DNA from: Mesorhizobium sp.
GTDB lineage: Bacteria; Pseudomonadota; Alphaproteobacteria; Rhizobiales; Rhizobiaceae
DNA length: 64,000 nucleotides
Direction of reading: 5' to 3'
NCBI GenBank assembly: GCA_004020645.1
Contig: SAQL01000001.1
Span: forward strand, 213,176 to 277,175
The stretch's first letter is position 1, and the number at the start of each line of letters is the position of its first letter. A program made the position numbers and the translations under genes. The notes beneath the pieces are model-generated. The model made no database searches. It had not been told where the DNA came from and was given only the letters and a program-made list of their open reading frames with translations. Shown here piece by piece: positions 1 through 9,190 of this stretch.

Positions 1-112
1 CGCGGTCGAACTGCTCGGCGTGAAAAATGTCGATGGCGCGCTAGTCGGCGGCGCCAGTCTGAAGGCGGCGGACTTTCTCGGCATCGCCGAAGCCTATCGA
101 AATATCTCCTAA
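1..112 (+). CDS. tpiA: Triosephosphate isomerase, C-terminal end (partial)
   Basis: The window opens inside a gene; the last 36 codons are readable and stop at TAA 110-112. The tail contains [11 protein letters not shown] followed by FLGIAEAYR, the phosphate-binding GGASL loop and last helix of triosephosphate isomerase, which interconverts dihydroxyacetone phosphate and glyceraldehyde 3-phosphate in glycolysis. The next genes, secG and pyrG, are the usual neighbours of tpiA in Rhizobiales. Only the C-terminus is visible, so completeness of the gene cannot be judged. Confidence 0.93.
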   Translation, partial: AVELLGVKNVDGALVGGASLKAADFLGIAEAYRNIS

Positions 113-217
113 AGCGCGTCGCGTTTGGTCGGCCTAATGCGACGCTCTTTAGGTTGTTGTTTTTACGCATGTCGTTATCGGAAAACCGCTGCACACTTTT
201 TGCGCGACATGCTTTAG
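111..217. repeat. Composite palindromic intergenic repeat
   Basis: Two inverted repeats lie directly after tpiA. The first pairs 111-122 with 139-150 (12 bp with one mismatch, AAAGCGCGTCGC). The second pairs GCATGTCG at 167-174 with CGACATGC at 205-212. The layout resembles the short palindromic repeats scattered between genes in rhizobial genomes. It may also act as the tpiA terminator. The stretch 218-395 before secG holds no gene that I can support. Confidence 0.55.
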
Positions 218-395
218 CATCGAGAGGCTGTCGGGCACTTCGGGTAGGCTGTGCCGCAGCGGAAATCGTTGCAAAGGGCGCATTGCTTCCCATATTCCGG
301 CCACGGGCTTGGAAATGCCGTCAAAGCATTGTATTGAGCCGCCTCCACATCACCGGCCGTATCCGCGGCCGCGCAAGGCTTTGCCAGGGTAAACT

Positions 396-881
396 ATGGA
401 AACCGTACTGATCGTCGTCCACCTCATGGTCGTGCTCGCTCTTGTCGGCGTGGTGCTGCTGCAGCGCTCCGAAGGCGGCGGCCTCGGCATCGGCGGCGGA
501 TCAGGCTTCATGACCGCGCGCGGCGCGGCCAACGCGCTGACGCGGGCGACGGCGATCCTGGCGGCGGCTTTCTTCGCCACCTCGCTGACATTGTCGATCG
601 TCGCCCGTTACGGCGAAAAACCGATCGACATTCTCGATCGTGTGCCTGCGACGAACGGTGCGGGCGGCGTGCTCAACCAGTTGCCTGGCACCACGGCGCC
701 GACACCACCTTCTGGAAATACGGCGCCAACGCCGCCTACCGGCAATACGGCGCCAACGCCGCCTTCCGGAAATGATGCCGCAGCCCCGGCGCCGGCTGCG
801 CCGCCTGCGGCTGGTTCGACCACGCCGCCGGCCACAAACGGCGTCACCCTGCCAGTAACGCCGCAGGTTCCAAACCAGTAA
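396..881 (+). CDS. secG: SecG, preprotein translocase subunit
   Basis: 161 residues. The N-terminal 75 residues are a SecG fold: a first membrane helix (VLIVVHLMVVLALVGVVLLQ), the conserved glycine-rich loop (RSEGGGLGIGGG) and a second helix near residues 45-68. SecG assists SecYEA-driven export across the inner membrane. The tail from about residue 85 is a long Pro/Thr/Ala extension with a repeat of about nine residues (NTAPTPPSG type, three copies) and then an Ala/Pro-rich stretch. Such extended SecG tails are common in Rhizobiales and are probably disordered. Confidence 0.93.
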   Translation: METVLIVVHLMVVLALVGVVLLQRSEGGGLGIGGGSGFMTARGAANALTRATAILAAAFFATSLTLSIVARYGEKPIDILDRVPATNGAGGVLNQLPGTTAPTPPSGNTAPTPPTGNTAPTPPSGNDAAAPAPAAPPAAGSTTPPATNGVTLPVTPQVPNQ

Positions 882-1093
882 TCAGCAGACGTTCGGCGCC
901 GCGATCTGTTGTTGTTTGAACACAGTCGCGGCAAATGCCGCACGATCGCAAGGATTCGACCGGGCACGGCACGACAGGGCGCTTGAGGCGCCTCCGATTA
1001 ATCGACTATAGATTGCGCGCGGCACTTTCGGGGTCCTTGGGGGACGCCGGGCGACGCCGTGGGCAACAAGCATTGAACGATCGGATCTTCGCC

Positions 1094-2206
1094 ATGCAGC
1101 TTCGCAGCTTCATTTTAGCCGGCCTTTGTGCCGTGCTCAGCCTTGGTGCGCCCGCTTACGCGGCCATACCGGCGGGTAATTCGGCCTCTAAAACCGCAGT
1201 AACGACTGACGTCGTCAACGTCGCCGCCAAAAGCGATACGGCGCAGCTAAGGCTCCTCAAGAAGAAGAAAAACCCGACCGCGGACGATCTTGCCCAGATC
1301 AGCAAGATCGAAGCCAAGATCGCGGCCGACAAGGAGGCCGCTCGAGCCAAGGCGCTCGAGGCCAGGAAGCTGGCGATGCGCGAGGCGGCCAAAGCCAAGG
1401 CCGACGCGGAACGGCAGGCGTTTCTTGCCAAGAAGGGCCTTGCCAAGAAGGATGCGTCCGCTGCCCAGCTGGCTAAGAAGACGACCGTCAAGATCATCGA
1501 ACCGGTTCAACCCATCGCACCGATCCAGTCGGCCGAGCCAGTTTCCGCCGAGGCCATGAACGTCGCGTTGACCGGCAACAACGGGGAATTGCGCAGCGAG
1601 CCGGTTGGACAGAAGCCGCAGAGCGTCGGGCTGTTCGCCGGCCTGTTCGGCGGCACGTCCTCGTCGATGTCGCTGCTCCCCGAGACCCGCGCTCTCGATG
1701 CCGCACTCGCCAGGAAGGAAGCCAGGAAGCAGTTCAAGGTGAAGCCGGAGTTCGTGCCGCAAGAGGTCGAGTTCACCGGCTACAGCCCCGGTACCATCGT
1801 CATCGATACCAGCGCGCGCCGCCTCTACCTCGTCGAATCTTCATGGACCGCCCGCCGTTATGCGATTGCGGTCGGTCGTGACGGCCTGCAGTTCAAGGGC
1901 ACGGTTGCGGTCGGCGACAAGCAGGAGTGGCCGCGCTGGATTCCGACGCTCGAGATGCAGAAGCGCGAGCCGAAGAATTACGGCCGGTACAAGGACGGCA
2001 TGCCCGGCGGCGGCGAAAATCCGCTCGGCGCGCGTGCCATCTATCTCTACGAGGGCAAGAAAGACACACATCTGCGCATTCACGGCACCATCGCGCCGCA
2101 GTCGATCGGAACGAGCGCCTCCAACGGCTGCTTCCGCATGATCAACGAGCACGTCATGGACCTTTACCGCCGGGTGAAAGTAGGCACCAAGGTCGTCATC
2201 ATCTGA
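1094..2206 (+). CDS. Exported YkuD-type L,D-transpeptidase with coiled-coil stalk
   Basis: 370 residues from ATG 1094, where a clear signal peptide begins (MQLRSFILAGLCAVLSLGAPAYA); an in-frame ATG at 935 would only add an unlikely leader. Residues 45-150 are rich in Lys/Ala/Glu and predicted helical or coiled-coil. The C-terminal third is a YkuD domain with HLRIHGT and the active-site box SNGCFR (Cys at about residue 346). Such enzymes form 3-3 crosslinks in peptidoglycan or attach proteins to it, in the periplasm. The stalk may let the catalytic domain reach the wall. A strong terminator follows. Confidence 0.88.
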   Translation: MQLRSFILAGLCAVLSLGAPAYAAIPAGNSASKTAVTTDVVNVAAKSDTAQLRLLKKKKNPTADDLAQISKIEAKIAADKEAARAKALEARKLAMREAAKAKADAERQAFLAKKGLAKKDASAAQLAKKTTVKIIEPVQPIAPIQSAEPVSAEAMNVALTGNNGELRSEPVGQKPQSVGLFAGLFGGTSSSMSLLPETRALDAALARKEARKQFKVKPEFVPQEVEFTGYSPGTIVIDTSARRLYLVESSWTARRYAIAVGRDGLQFKGTVAVGDKQEWPRWIPTLEMQKREPKNYGRYKDGMPGGGENPLGARAIYLYEGKKDTHLRIHGTIAPQSIGTSASNGCFRMINEHVMDLYRRVKVGTKVVII

Positions 2207-2225
2207 CGCCTTAACGGATCATCCC

Positions 2226-2257
2226 AAAAGGGCCGGTCTCGCCGGCCCTTTTGTTTT
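2226..2257 (+). terminator. Rho-independent terminator after the L,D-transpeptidase gene
   Basis: A perfect 11-bp stem (AAAAGGGCCGG with its complement) encloses the 5-base loop TCTCG and is followed by a T-rich run, starting 20 bases after the stop codon. It separates the L,D-transpeptidase gene from pyrG. Confidence 0.9.
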
Positions 2258-2352
2258 GGTTCACGCACCACCAGACGCCTTCTTGGGAAAAAGCCTTCGC
2301 GGTGGTTTTTTCTCTGGCGGAATCAATTCGGCCGCGTTAAGCGATGACTCCC

Positions 2353-3981
2353 ATGGCGCGATATGTATTCATCACAGGCGGCGTGGTTTCCTCACTTGGA
2401 AAAGGCATCGCTGCAGCGGCCCTTGGGGCTCTCTTGCAGGCGCGAGGCTATCGCGCACGCATCAAAAAGCTCGATCCCTATCTCAACGTCGATCCCGGCA
2501 CGATGTCGCCCTACCAGCATGGCGAAGTCTTCGTGACCGACGACGGCGCCGAGACCGACCTCGACCTTGGCCACTATGAGCGCTTCACCGGCCGCTCGGC
2601 CAACCAGCAGGACAACATCACCACAGGCCGCATCTACAAGAACATCATCGAGCGGGAGCGGCGCGGCGACTATCTTGGCGCCACCGTGCAAGTGATTCCC
2701 CACGTCACCGACGAGATCAAGAATTTCATTCTCAACGGCAATGACGACTATGACTTCGTCCTGTGCGAGATCGGCGGCACCGTCGGCGACATCGAGGCGA
2801 TGCCGTTCCTGGAGGCGATCCGCCAGCTCGGCAACGACCTGCCGCGCAACAACGCCGTCTACGTGCACCTGACGCTTATGCCCTACATTCCAACGGCGGG
2901 CGAATTGAAGACCAAGCCGACCCAGCATTCGGTCAAGGAATTGCGCGGCATCGGCATCGCACCCGATATTCTGCTGGTCCGCGCCGACCGCCCCATCCCC
3001 AGGGAAGAGCGCCGCAAACTGTCGCTGTTCTGCAATGTCCGCGAGAGCGCGGTCATCCAGGCGCTCGACGTGCCGCACATCTACGACGTGCCGATGGCCT
3101 ATCACAAGGAAGGGCTGGATTCGGAAGTGCTGGCCGCCTTCGGAATCGACCCGGCGCCGAAGCCGCGCATGGAACCCTGGCAAGCGGTGTCCAAAAGCAT
3201 CCACAACCCGGAAGGCGAGGTGACCATCGCCGTCGTCGGCAAGTATACCGGCCTCAAGGACGCCTACAAATCGCTGATCGAGGCGCTGTCGCATGGCGGC
3301 CTCGCCAATCGCGTCAAGGTCAAGCTCGACTGGATCGAGAGCGAGATATTCGAGAAGGAAGATCCGGCGCCTTGGCTGGAAAAGGTCCACGGCATTCTGG
3401 TCCCCGGCGGCTTTGGCGAGCGCGGCGCGGAAGGCAAGATCCTGGCAGCGAAGTTCGCCCGCGAGCGAAAAGTGCCGTATTTCGGCATCTGCTTCGGCAT
3501 GCAGATGGCCTGCATCGAGGCCGCGCGTTCGCTGGCCGGCGTCGAGCATGCCTCGTCGACCGAGTTCGGCCCGACCGAGGAGCCGGTCGTCGGCCTGATG
3601 ACCGAATGGCTGAAAGGCAACATGCTGGAGAAGCGCAGGGAAACCGGCGACCTCGGCGGCACGATGCGGCTCGGTGCCTATCAGGCGGACCTCGCCAAGG
3701 GCTCGAAAATCGCCGATATCTACGGTGACACGCAGATTTCCGAGCGTCACCGCCACCGCTATGAGGTCAATGTCGACTACAAGGAGCGGCTCGAGGGTTG
3801 CGGCCTGGTCTTTGCCGGCATGTCGCCGGACGGCGTGCTGCCGGAAACGGTCGAATACCCCGACCATCCCTGGTTCATCGGCGTGCAGTATCATCCCGAA
3901 CTGAAAAGCCGGCCGCTCGACCCGCACCCGCTGTTTGCCAGCTTCATCGAAGCGGCGGTGGAGCAGAGCCGCTTGGTCTAA
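2353..3981 (+). CDS. pyrG: CTP synthase
   Basis: 542 residues from ATG 2353 ([10 protein letters not shown], the usual start; an ATG nine bases upstream is less likely). It converts UTP, ATP and glutamine to CTP in the cytosol. The N-terminal synthetase domain carries [11 protein letters not shown], the ATP loop. The C-terminal class I glutamine amidotransferase domain carries the nucleophile elbow FGICFGMQ and the catalytic His-Pro-Glu in QYHPEL. Length matches the family. It stands after its own terminator-bounded region, as in other rhizobia. Confidence 0.98.
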   Translation: MARYVFITGGVVSSLGKGIAAAALGALLQARGYRARIKKLDPYLNVDPGTMSPYQHGEVFVTDDGAETDLDLGHYERFTGRSANQQDNITTGRIYKNIIERERRGDYLGATVQVIPHVTDEIKNFILNGNDDYDFVLCEIGGTVGDIEAMPFLEAIRQLGNDLPRNNAVYVHLTLMPYIPTAGELKTKPTQHSVKELRGIGIAPDILLVRADRPIPREERRKLSLFCNVRESAVIQALDVPHIYDVPMAYHKEGLDSEVLAAFGIDPAPKPRMEPWQAVSKSIHNPEGEVTIAVVGKYTGLKDAYKSLIEALSHGGLANRVKVKLDWIESEIFEKEDPAPWLEKVHGILVPGGFGERGAEGKILAAKFARERKVPYFGICFGMQMACIEAARSLAGVEHASSTEFGPTEEPVVGLMTEWLKGNMLEKRRETGDLGGTMRLGAYQADLAKGSKIADIYGDTQISERHRHRYEVNVDYKERLEGCGLVFAGMSPDGVLPETVEYPDHPWFIGVQYHPELKSRPLDPHPLFASFIEAAVEQSRLV

Positions 3982-3995
3982 ACTGACAGGCTACC

Positions 3996-4535
3996 ATGCA
4001 AACCTATGTCGCTCTGCTTTACAGCATCGTCCTGGGCGAGGGGCGGCGTGTCGTCATGTCCGATCTCAGGGCTATGACAGAAGGCCTGGGGCTGAACAAC
4101 CCGCGCACGCTGGTGGCGACCGGCAATCTGGTCTTCGAGACGAAGGAGACAGAAATTGCCGCGCTGGAGTGCCGCTTGGAGACGGCGTTCCAAAAGACCT
4201 TCGGCCGCCATGTCGACATTATCGTGCGCCGCGCGGAGGACTGGTTGAAGCTTGCGGCCGGCAATCCGTTTCCCGCCGAATCGGCTGCCGCCGCGGATCA
4301 GGTAGCGGTGCGCGTGATGCGCAAGCCCGTTCCCGCTGAGGCCGTCGCGGCGCTGGAGGCCTATGTCGGCAAGGATGAGCGGATGCAGGCGGTCGGCGGC
4401 GACATCTGGATCGCATTTTCCCGCGAGACGCCAAGTTCGCGGTTGCTTGCAGCGGCAAGCCATAAACGGCTCGGGGTCGGCACCTCGCGCAACTGGAATA
4501 CAGTGCGCAGGCTGGCCGAGATGGTCGGTGAATAG
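3996..4535 (+). CDS. DUF1697 family protein
   Basis: 179 residues, 14 bases after pyrG. The N-terminal MQTYVALLYSIVLG, the NPRTLVATGNLVFE segment and the later FGRHVDIIVRRAEDW match the pattern of DUF1697 proteins, small cytosolic alpha/beta proteins of unknown function. Typical members start with a similar YxALLRxIN motif and are about 170-180 residues, so it looks complete. Co-transcription with pyrG is possible, as no terminator is seen between them. Confidence 0.8.
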   Translation: MQTYVALLYSIVLGEGRRVVMSDLRAMTEGLGLNNPRTLVATGNLVFETKETEIAALECRLETAFQKTFGRHVDIIVRRAEDWLKLAAGNPFPAESAAAADQVAVRVMRKPVPAEAVAALEAYVGKDERMQAVGGDIWIAFSRETPSSRLLAAASHKRLGVGTSRNWNTVRRLAEMVGE

Positions 4536-4543
4536 GGCTTCCA

Positions 4544-4568
4544 CTTCTCCCACAAGCAAGGGGAGAAG
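4544..4568. repeat. Short hairpin, REP-like intergenic element
   Basis: An exact 8-bp inverted repeat (CTTCTCCC and GGGAGAAG) encloses 9 bases just after the DUF1697 stop. It is not followed by a T-run and resembles the very common rhizobial CTTCTCCC hairpins rather than a classical terminator. Confidence 0.55.
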
Positions 4569-4897
4569 GGGAACATTATGTCCTGCCTTCACCGCCCCGG
4601 CTCCGGCGGAACTCGCCGTTTTCCCTATAGAGAGCCTCGACGCGAGGGAACCGGCAACCGATTGATTTGCCGGCTTAGGCCTTAAAGGCATTCGATGAAA
4701 CTCGCGCTTATCGGAACACAACGGTTGGTCGCACGTTTGTCACGTTTGGTGATTCGATTTCGGTCGCACGATATGAGAGACTTCGTTTTGGCCCCTCCTC
4801 TTTTTTGGCGGCGGGCCCTGTTTGCCGGAACCAAGTTTGTCAGCCGTAAGTTTAACAAGGTTCGATCAGGCACGTAGCGATCGACCGGGAGGAAACG
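4569..4897. other. Intergenic stretch without a supported gene
   Basis: About 330 bases between the DUF1697 and DUF982 genes. Open frames are present on both strands, but none has a credible ribosome site or a recognisable product. The last 40 bases (around 4855-4897) match the leader of the second DUF982 gene near 12,700-12,740, including CGATCGACCGGGAGGA, so this part is the DUF982 promoter/leader unit. Confidence 0.5.
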
Positions 4898-5200
4898 ATG
4901 GATCGCCTGCAATTCTTTACGCCTGTGCGGATTTCGCGCGGGCAGGAAAGCCCTGCCGAAGAAATTTATAGCGTAGCCGAAGCGATGGGGTTCTTGCGCA
5001 GATGGCCAACAGGCCGGCGTGGGCCAGTCTACCAGTGCGCGGTGAATTGCTGCTCCGCGGCTCTGGCGGGACGGATGTCGGCAGAGGAAGCAAGGAAGGC
5101 TTTTGCCGGCTTCGCCCGCATCACACGCTTGCTCGAAGACGACATGGCACTTCCGATGGCCGGCCAAAATATTGATAGCGTGCATGCGCTGAGGCGATGA
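4898..5200 (+). CDS. DUF982 family protein, copy 1
   Basis: 100 residues starting at ATG 4898 behind a good GGGAGG site. The sequence MDRLQFFTPVRIS, the central RRGPVYQCAVNCC and the C-terminal half with EARKAFAGFARI are those of the small rhizobial DUF982 proteins, whose function is unknown. A close paralogue lies at 12741-13043, and even the leader is conserved between them, which points to segmental duplication. A fragment of the same gene sits just downstream at 5319-5342. Confidence 0.85.
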   Translation: MDRLQFFTPVRISRGQESPAEEIYSVAEAMGFLRRWPTGRRGPVYQCAVNCCSAALAGRMSAEEARKAFAGFARITRLLEDDMALPMAGQNIDSVHALRR

Positions 5201-5318
5201 ACGTTCATCTGGCAAAGTCACAGCACCTCGGGCGACATTGACGCCCCCCTGATTTGGACAGTGCTGGCAAAACCATCTCCACGGCAGTACGCGGAGTCGC
5301 TGGGGCGATCTGTCAGGA

Positions 5319-5342
5319 CGCGGTGAATTGCTGCTCCGCGGC
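5319..5342 (+). repeat. 24-bp direct repeat of the DUF982 core
   Basis: Bases 5319-5342 are identical to 5038-5061 inside the DUF982 gene, encoding the AVNCCSA core. The flanks do not match, so this is either a worn remnant of a third DUF982 copy or a short duplication. Confidence 0.6.
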
Positions 5343-5359
5343 CTTGCTGGCTCGGCGGC

Positions 5360-6052
5360 TCACGGGCCTGCTTCGAGGAAAGCCCGGGCAAACCCAGGTT
5401 GCGCCGCTTCTATCGTTCCATCGGGCAGCTTCAAAAGCCGATCGATTGCTATGCCGTAGAGCCGCAGCCGGTCGTCGAGCAGCCGCGCCGCTTCGTCGAT
5501 ATTTCCCTGCTCGGCTTTCAGCAAGGCGCGGTGCATCACATCCCGAAAGATCAGCCGCAGCTGCAGAAACATTTCGGCAAAAGCTTCCGGGTCAGGCACG
5601 TCAAAGATGCCTTCCTCGCTTCCTTTCCTGAGCAGATCGGTGATTATCGGCATGGCCAATTCTCTGGCCGCCTGGTCGACCCGATGGAAGAGGGCAAGAT
5701 TCTCGGGCCGGAACAGGACGAAAAATGTCTTGCGCAATTGCGGCGCAAGCTCGACGTTCAGCCGCCGCGAGCCGGCAAAGAGCGCATTGAGCCGGCCAAG
5801 CCCATCGAGTGACGGATCGTTGAGCACGGGCTGCAACTCGGTGAAGCTGTCGCGGGCGAGACGTGTGGCGAGCGCCTCCAGCAGGGCCTCTTTCGATGCG
5901 AAATAGTGGTAGAAGGCGCCCTTCGACAGGCCGGCCTCGCGGATGATGTCGTTCACCGTCGTGTTGTCGTAGCCATGCTCGAAGAAAAGCCGCTGGGCGC
6001 AGTCGAGGAGCTCGGCGGATCGTATCTCCGGCGGCTTTATCACTCGGGGCAA
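5360..6052 (-). CDS. TetR/AcrR family repressor of the adjacent export operon
   Basis: 230 residues. The N-terminal helix-turn-helix is typical: CAQRLFFEHGYDNTTV, then IIREAGLSKGAFYHYF and ASKEALLEAL. The rest is an alpha-helical ligand-binding domain. It is transcribed away from the HlyD/ABC genes at 6192-9119, and a perfect palindrome (6120-6134) sits in the shared 139-base spacer. It therefore probably represses that operon and itself until an unknown ligand binds. Confidence 0.88.
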   Translation of the reverse strand: MPRVIKPPEIRSAELLDCAQRLFFEHGYDNTTVNDIIREAGLSKGAFYHYFASKEALLEALATRLARDSFTELQPVLNDPSLDGLGRLNALFAGSRRLNVELAPQLRKTFFVLFRPENLALFHRVDQAARELAMPIITDLLRKGSEEGIFDVPDPEAFAEMFLQLRLIFRDVMHRALLKAEQGNIDEAARLLDDRLRLYGIAIDRLLKLPDGTIEAAQPGFARAFLEAGP

Positions 6053-6119
6053 AATTGATCCTCACAAAGTGCAGGTGGAGCAAGAGGAGCACGAACCGGT
6101 TCTTAATGCAACTTTTATA

Positions 6120-6134
6120 GACCGACGGTCGGTC
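6120..6134. promoter_or_regulatory. Palindromic operator for the TetR regulator
   Basis: GACCGACGGTCGGTC is a perfect 7-1-7 inverted repeat placed 67 bases upstream of the TetR start and 57 bases upstream of the adaptor start. Size, symmetry and place between divergent genes are those of a TetR-family operator. Confidence 0.75.
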
Positions 6135-6191
6135 TGGTGCTATACCTGTCCACTGCCCGACGTTCGGATTCGATCATGGAGGGAGAGTTTC

Positions 6192-7202
6192 TTGCGACGG
6201 ATACGCTGGACTGTCGGCATTGTTCTTGTCGCGACTGCGGCTGCTTTCGGCGCTTGGTATCTGTGGCAACCGGCCAAGGTTTCGGTCGTGACGCCACAAC
6301 GCGGCGACGCGGCGGAAATCGTTTACGCGAGCGGCTCTGTCGAGCCGCGAACCTGGGCCAAGGTAACTCCCGTGGTTCGCGAAAGGATCGTTGAGCAATG
6401 CAATTGCGAGGGGTCGAGGGTTGTACAAGGCGACGTGCTCGCCAGGCTCGACGACAGCGAGGCCCGGGCCGTGCTTGGCGAACTCGAAGCGCGTCAAGCG
6501 CTTGCCCAGGAAGAGCTCCGGCGGCTGACGGTGCTTGCCGAAAGGCATGCGGCGAGCCAGCAGGCTCTCGATCGTGCACAGAGCGAGCTCGGCCAGATCG
6601 AGGCGCTGGTTGCCGGACAGAAGGCGCGACTTGACACCTACGTGTTACGCGCGCCGAGCGCCGGTGTCGTGCTCAGGCAGGACGGCGAGGTGGGTGAGGT
6701 CGCCGAGCTCGGCACGGTGTTGTTCTGGGTCGGCGAGCCGAAGCCGCTCCTGGTGGTTGCTGAGGTCAACGAGGAGGATATACCCCGGGTCGAGGTCGGC
6801 CAGCGCGCGCTGCTTAAATCCGATGCGTTCCTCCAGCAAAATCTGGAGGCGGTGGTCGACAGCATCACGCCCAAGGGCGATCCGGTGACGAAGACCTATC
6901 GCGTCCGCTTCCGCCTGCCGGACGATACGCCACTTCGTATTGGCATGTCGACCGACGTGAACATCGTCGTCCGCGTTTCGAAAAATGCGCTGTTGATCCC
7001 GCCCTCTGCGATGGATGGGAACAAGCTGTTCATAGTCGAAGGCGACAAGGCTCGGCGCTATGAAATCCGAACCGGCATTCGCGGCACCAATGGCATCGAG
7101 GTTCTGTCGGGTGTCGACGAGAAGGCTCGCGTCATCTCGCCCTACCCGGCCGACCTCGCCGACGGAGGGCGCGTGAGCATCACTGCCGCCCAGGAGAGAT
7201 AG
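6192..7202 (+). CDS. HlyD-type periplasmic adaptor of an ABC exporter
   Basis: 336 residues from TTG 6192, chosen because GGAGGGA lies 8 bases upstream and the membrane anchor follows at once (WTVGIVLVATAAAFGAWYLW). An in-frame ATG at 6069 would start upstream of the operator. Features are an N-terminal anchor, a biotinyl-lipoyl half (EQCNCEGSRVVQGDVLARLDD), a helical hairpin, the second lipoyl half (VLRAPSAGVVLRQDGEVGE) and a beta-barrel. It couples the FtsX-like permease and ATPase that follow, as MacA does for MacB. Substrate unknown; no dedicated outer-membrane channel is adjacent. Confidence 0.85.
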   Translation: MRRIRWTVGIVLVATAAAFGAWYLWQPAKVSVVTPQRGDAAEIVYASGSVEPRTWAKVTPVVRERIVEQCNCEGSRVVQGDVLARLDDSEARAVLGELEARQALAQEELRRLTVLAERHAASQQALDRAQSELGQIEALVAGQKARLDTYVLRAPSAGVVLRQDGEVGEVAELGTVLFWVGEPKPLLVVAEVNEEDIPRVEVGQRALLKSDAFLQQNLEAVVDSITPKGDPVTKTYRVRFRLPDDTPLRIGMSTDVNIVVRVSKNALLIPPSAMDGNKLFIVEGDKARRYEIRTGIRGTNGIEVLSGVDEKARVISPYPADLADGGRVSITAAQER

Positions 7203-7209
7203 AGCAACG

Positions 7210-8451
7210 ATGCCGCTCATCTTCGACATCGCCATCACGCATATTGCCGGCCGCGGTCGCCAGACGCTGGTTGCCGTGATCGGCGTTGCGGTCGGTGTTG
7301 GATTCTCCATCGCCATGGCGGCGCTAATGCAGGGCGGGCAGGACGATTTCGTCAGGCAACTCGTCGACACGATGCCACATGTCGACATCACCGACGAGCA
7401 GCGCACCGCCCGCCGTCAGCCAGCCGAGGATGCCTTCGCGACAGTCGCGATCTCCGGGCTCAGGCCGCGCGACGACCGCCGCGGCATCATCAATCCGACC
7501 GCCGCGACCTCCTGGCTCGAGAGCTGGATTCCCGGCCGGTTCGCGGCAAGCCTCAAAACGCAGGGTGTGATCCGTTTTTCCAGCCGCGAAGTCGGCGCGG
7601 CGATCATTGGGATCGAACCGGAGCGCGAGTCCGGCGTGTCGCCGATTGTCGGAAACTTCGTCGAAGGCAGCTTTTCGGCGCTTGCCGCGGGCGGCAACAA
7701 CGTGCTCATCGGCGACACGATGGCGAGCCGGCTCGGCGCCGGGTTCGGCGACACGATAACGGCGGTTTCCGCCGAGGGACTGACGCGCAACTTCAAGATC
7801 GCTGGCCTATTCCACACCGGCACCACCGCGCGCGACGAAGGTGAGGCCTATCTGCTTTTGAAGAACGCGCAGATCCTCTCCGCGCGTCCGAACGCCATCA
7901 ACGAGATCCGCGTCAAGCTCGACGATCCTAACCGCGCTCCGGCGGTGGCGCAGCGTGCCGAGGCCGAACTGGGCTACAAGGCCGTGGCGTGGCAGGAGGC
8001 GAATGAATCGATCCTCGAAGCGCTCGTCGTGCGCAACGTCATCATGTACACCGTTGTCGGCGCCATCATGCTGGTCGCCGGCTTCGGCATCTACAACATC
8101 ATCTCCACCATCACGCACGAGAAGGCGCGCGACATCGCCATCTTGAAGTCACTCGGCTTCCCGGAGTCCGACATGCGCCGGCTCTTTCTGCTGGAAGGCG
8201 TCGCGATCGGCGCTGCCGGCTCCGTGCTCGGCGCGCTGCTCGGCGTCTCCATGACCTATACGCTGTCGCTGGTGCGTTTCGAGATCGCCGCGACCGGCCA
8301 GGAGATGACCCGGCTGCCGATCGCCTGGAGCTTGATGCACTACGTCATCGCGTCGGCTTTCGCGCTGGGCTCGGCGGCAGTGGCCGGCTACTTGCCGGCG
8401 CGTCGTGCGGCGCGCCTGAACCCCGTCGAGATCATCAGAGGCGCGTCATGA
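7210..8451 (+). CDS. FtsX/LolC-like ABC transporter permease
   Basis: 413 residues, 7 bases after the adaptor. It has an N-terminal membrane helix (LVAVIGVAVGVGFSIAMAALM), a large periplasmic MacB-like domain (about 45-270), then three C-terminal helices. The conserved segment HEKARDIAILKSLGFPESD before the last helices is typical of the FtsX permease family. It overlaps the ATPase gene by 4 bases (ATGA), so the two are translationally coupled. Likely exports a small molecule or lipid-linked substrate with the HlyD adaptor. Confidence 0.88.
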   Translation: MPLIFDIAITHIAGRGRQTLVAVIGVAVGVGFSIAMAALMQGGQDDFVRQLVDTMPHVDITDEQRTARRQPAEDAFATVAISGLRPRDDRRGIINPTAATSWLESWIPGRFAASLKTQGVIRFSSREVGAAIIGIEPERESGVSPIVGNFVEGSFSALAAGGNNVLIGDTMASRLGAGFGDTITAVSAEGLTRNFKIAGLFHTGTTARDEGEAYLLLKNAQILSARPNAINEIRVKLDDPNRAPAVAQRAEAELGYKAVAWQEANESILEALVVRNVIMYTVVGAIMLVAGFGIYNIISTITHEKARDIAILKSLGFPESDMRRLFLLEGVAIGAAGSVLGALLGVSMTYTLSLVRFEIAATGQEMTRLPIAWSLMHYVIASAFALGSAAVAGYLPARRAARLNPVEIIRGAS

Positions 8452-9119
8452 GCGCACTCATCGAGACCGAGAAACTGACGCGCGTGTTGCCCGAGACGGT
8501 TCCCGTCACGCTGGTCAAGGACATCACGCTCGCGATCAACGAAAGAGAGTTCGTCGCCGTCACCGGTCCCTCCGGCTCAGGCAAATCGTCATTGCTCTAT
8601 CTGCTCGGGCTGCTCGACCGGCCGACCGCCGGGAGGTTGAGAATAGGCGGCCGCGACGCCGAGCCGATGAATGAAAGGGAGCGCGCGCGGACCAGGCTTT
8701 CGATGCTGGGCTTCGTGTTCCAGTTTCATTTTCTGCTGCCGGAGTTCACGGCGCGCGAAAATGTCGAAATCCCAATGCGCAAGCTGGGCCGCCTGGCGCG
8801 ACCTCAGATGCGCGAACGGGCCGGGGAGCTGCTTTCATCCTTCGGGCTCGGCGAACATCTCGAGAAGCGGCCCGACCAGCTCTCGGGCGGTCAGCGTCAG
8901 CGCGTCGCGGTGGCGCGCTCGCTCGCCAACGACCCGCCGCTTATCCTCGCCGATGAGCCGACGGGGAGCCTCGACAGCAAGAGCTCGGAGCAGGTCTTCG
9001 CAATCCTGGAGAATCTGGTGCGCGAGCGCGGCAAGACCGTCGTCGCGGTTACGCATGATCTCGACATGGCGGCGCGCATGGATCGCAGCATTCACATCGT
9101 GGACGGGAAGATCGGCTGA
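8448..9119 (+). CDS. ABC transporter ATP-binding protein (MacB/LolD type)
   Basis: 223 residues. Walker A is GPSGSGKSS, the Q-loop FQFHFLLPEFT, the signature LSGGQRQRVAVARSL, and Walker B LILADEPTGSLDS; the H-loop reads VTHD. This is the LolD/MacB-type ATPase that powers the FtsX-like permease encoded just upstream, with a 4-base overlap. A hairpin at 9170-9190 follows about 50 bases later. Confidence 0.93.
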   Translation: MSALIETEKLTRVLPETVPVTLVKDITLAINEREFVAVTGPSGSGKSSLLYLLGLLDRPTAGRLRIGGRDAEPMNERERARTRLSMLGFVFQFHFLLPEFTARENVEIPMRKLGRLARPQMRERAGELLSSFGLGEHLEKRPDQLSGGQRQRVAVARSLANDPPLILADEPTGSLDSKSSEQVFAILENLVRERGKTVVAVTHDLDMAARMDRSIHIVDGKIG

Positions 9120-9169
9120 TCAGCTTCTCCAGTGGGCCGAGGCGATGGGCAGGGCGCGTTGATCCGATC

Positions 9170-9190
9170 GAGGGCGCCTGATGCGCCCTC
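9170..9190 (+). terminator. Hairpin after the export operon (possible terminator)
   Basis: GAGGGCGC and GCGCCCTC form a perfect 8-bp stem with a 5-base loop, 50 bases after the ATPase stop. It lacks a strong T-run, so its role as terminator is only likely. Confidence 0.5.

Noticed and set aside
690..780. Tandem repeats that might suggest a CRISPR or minisatellite
   Set aside because: They are in-frame coding repeats of the SecG tail without spacers.
2392..3927. Long minus-strand open frame opposite pyrG
   Set aside because: It lies entirely opposite a highly conserved gene, has no family features and is a high-GC shadow.
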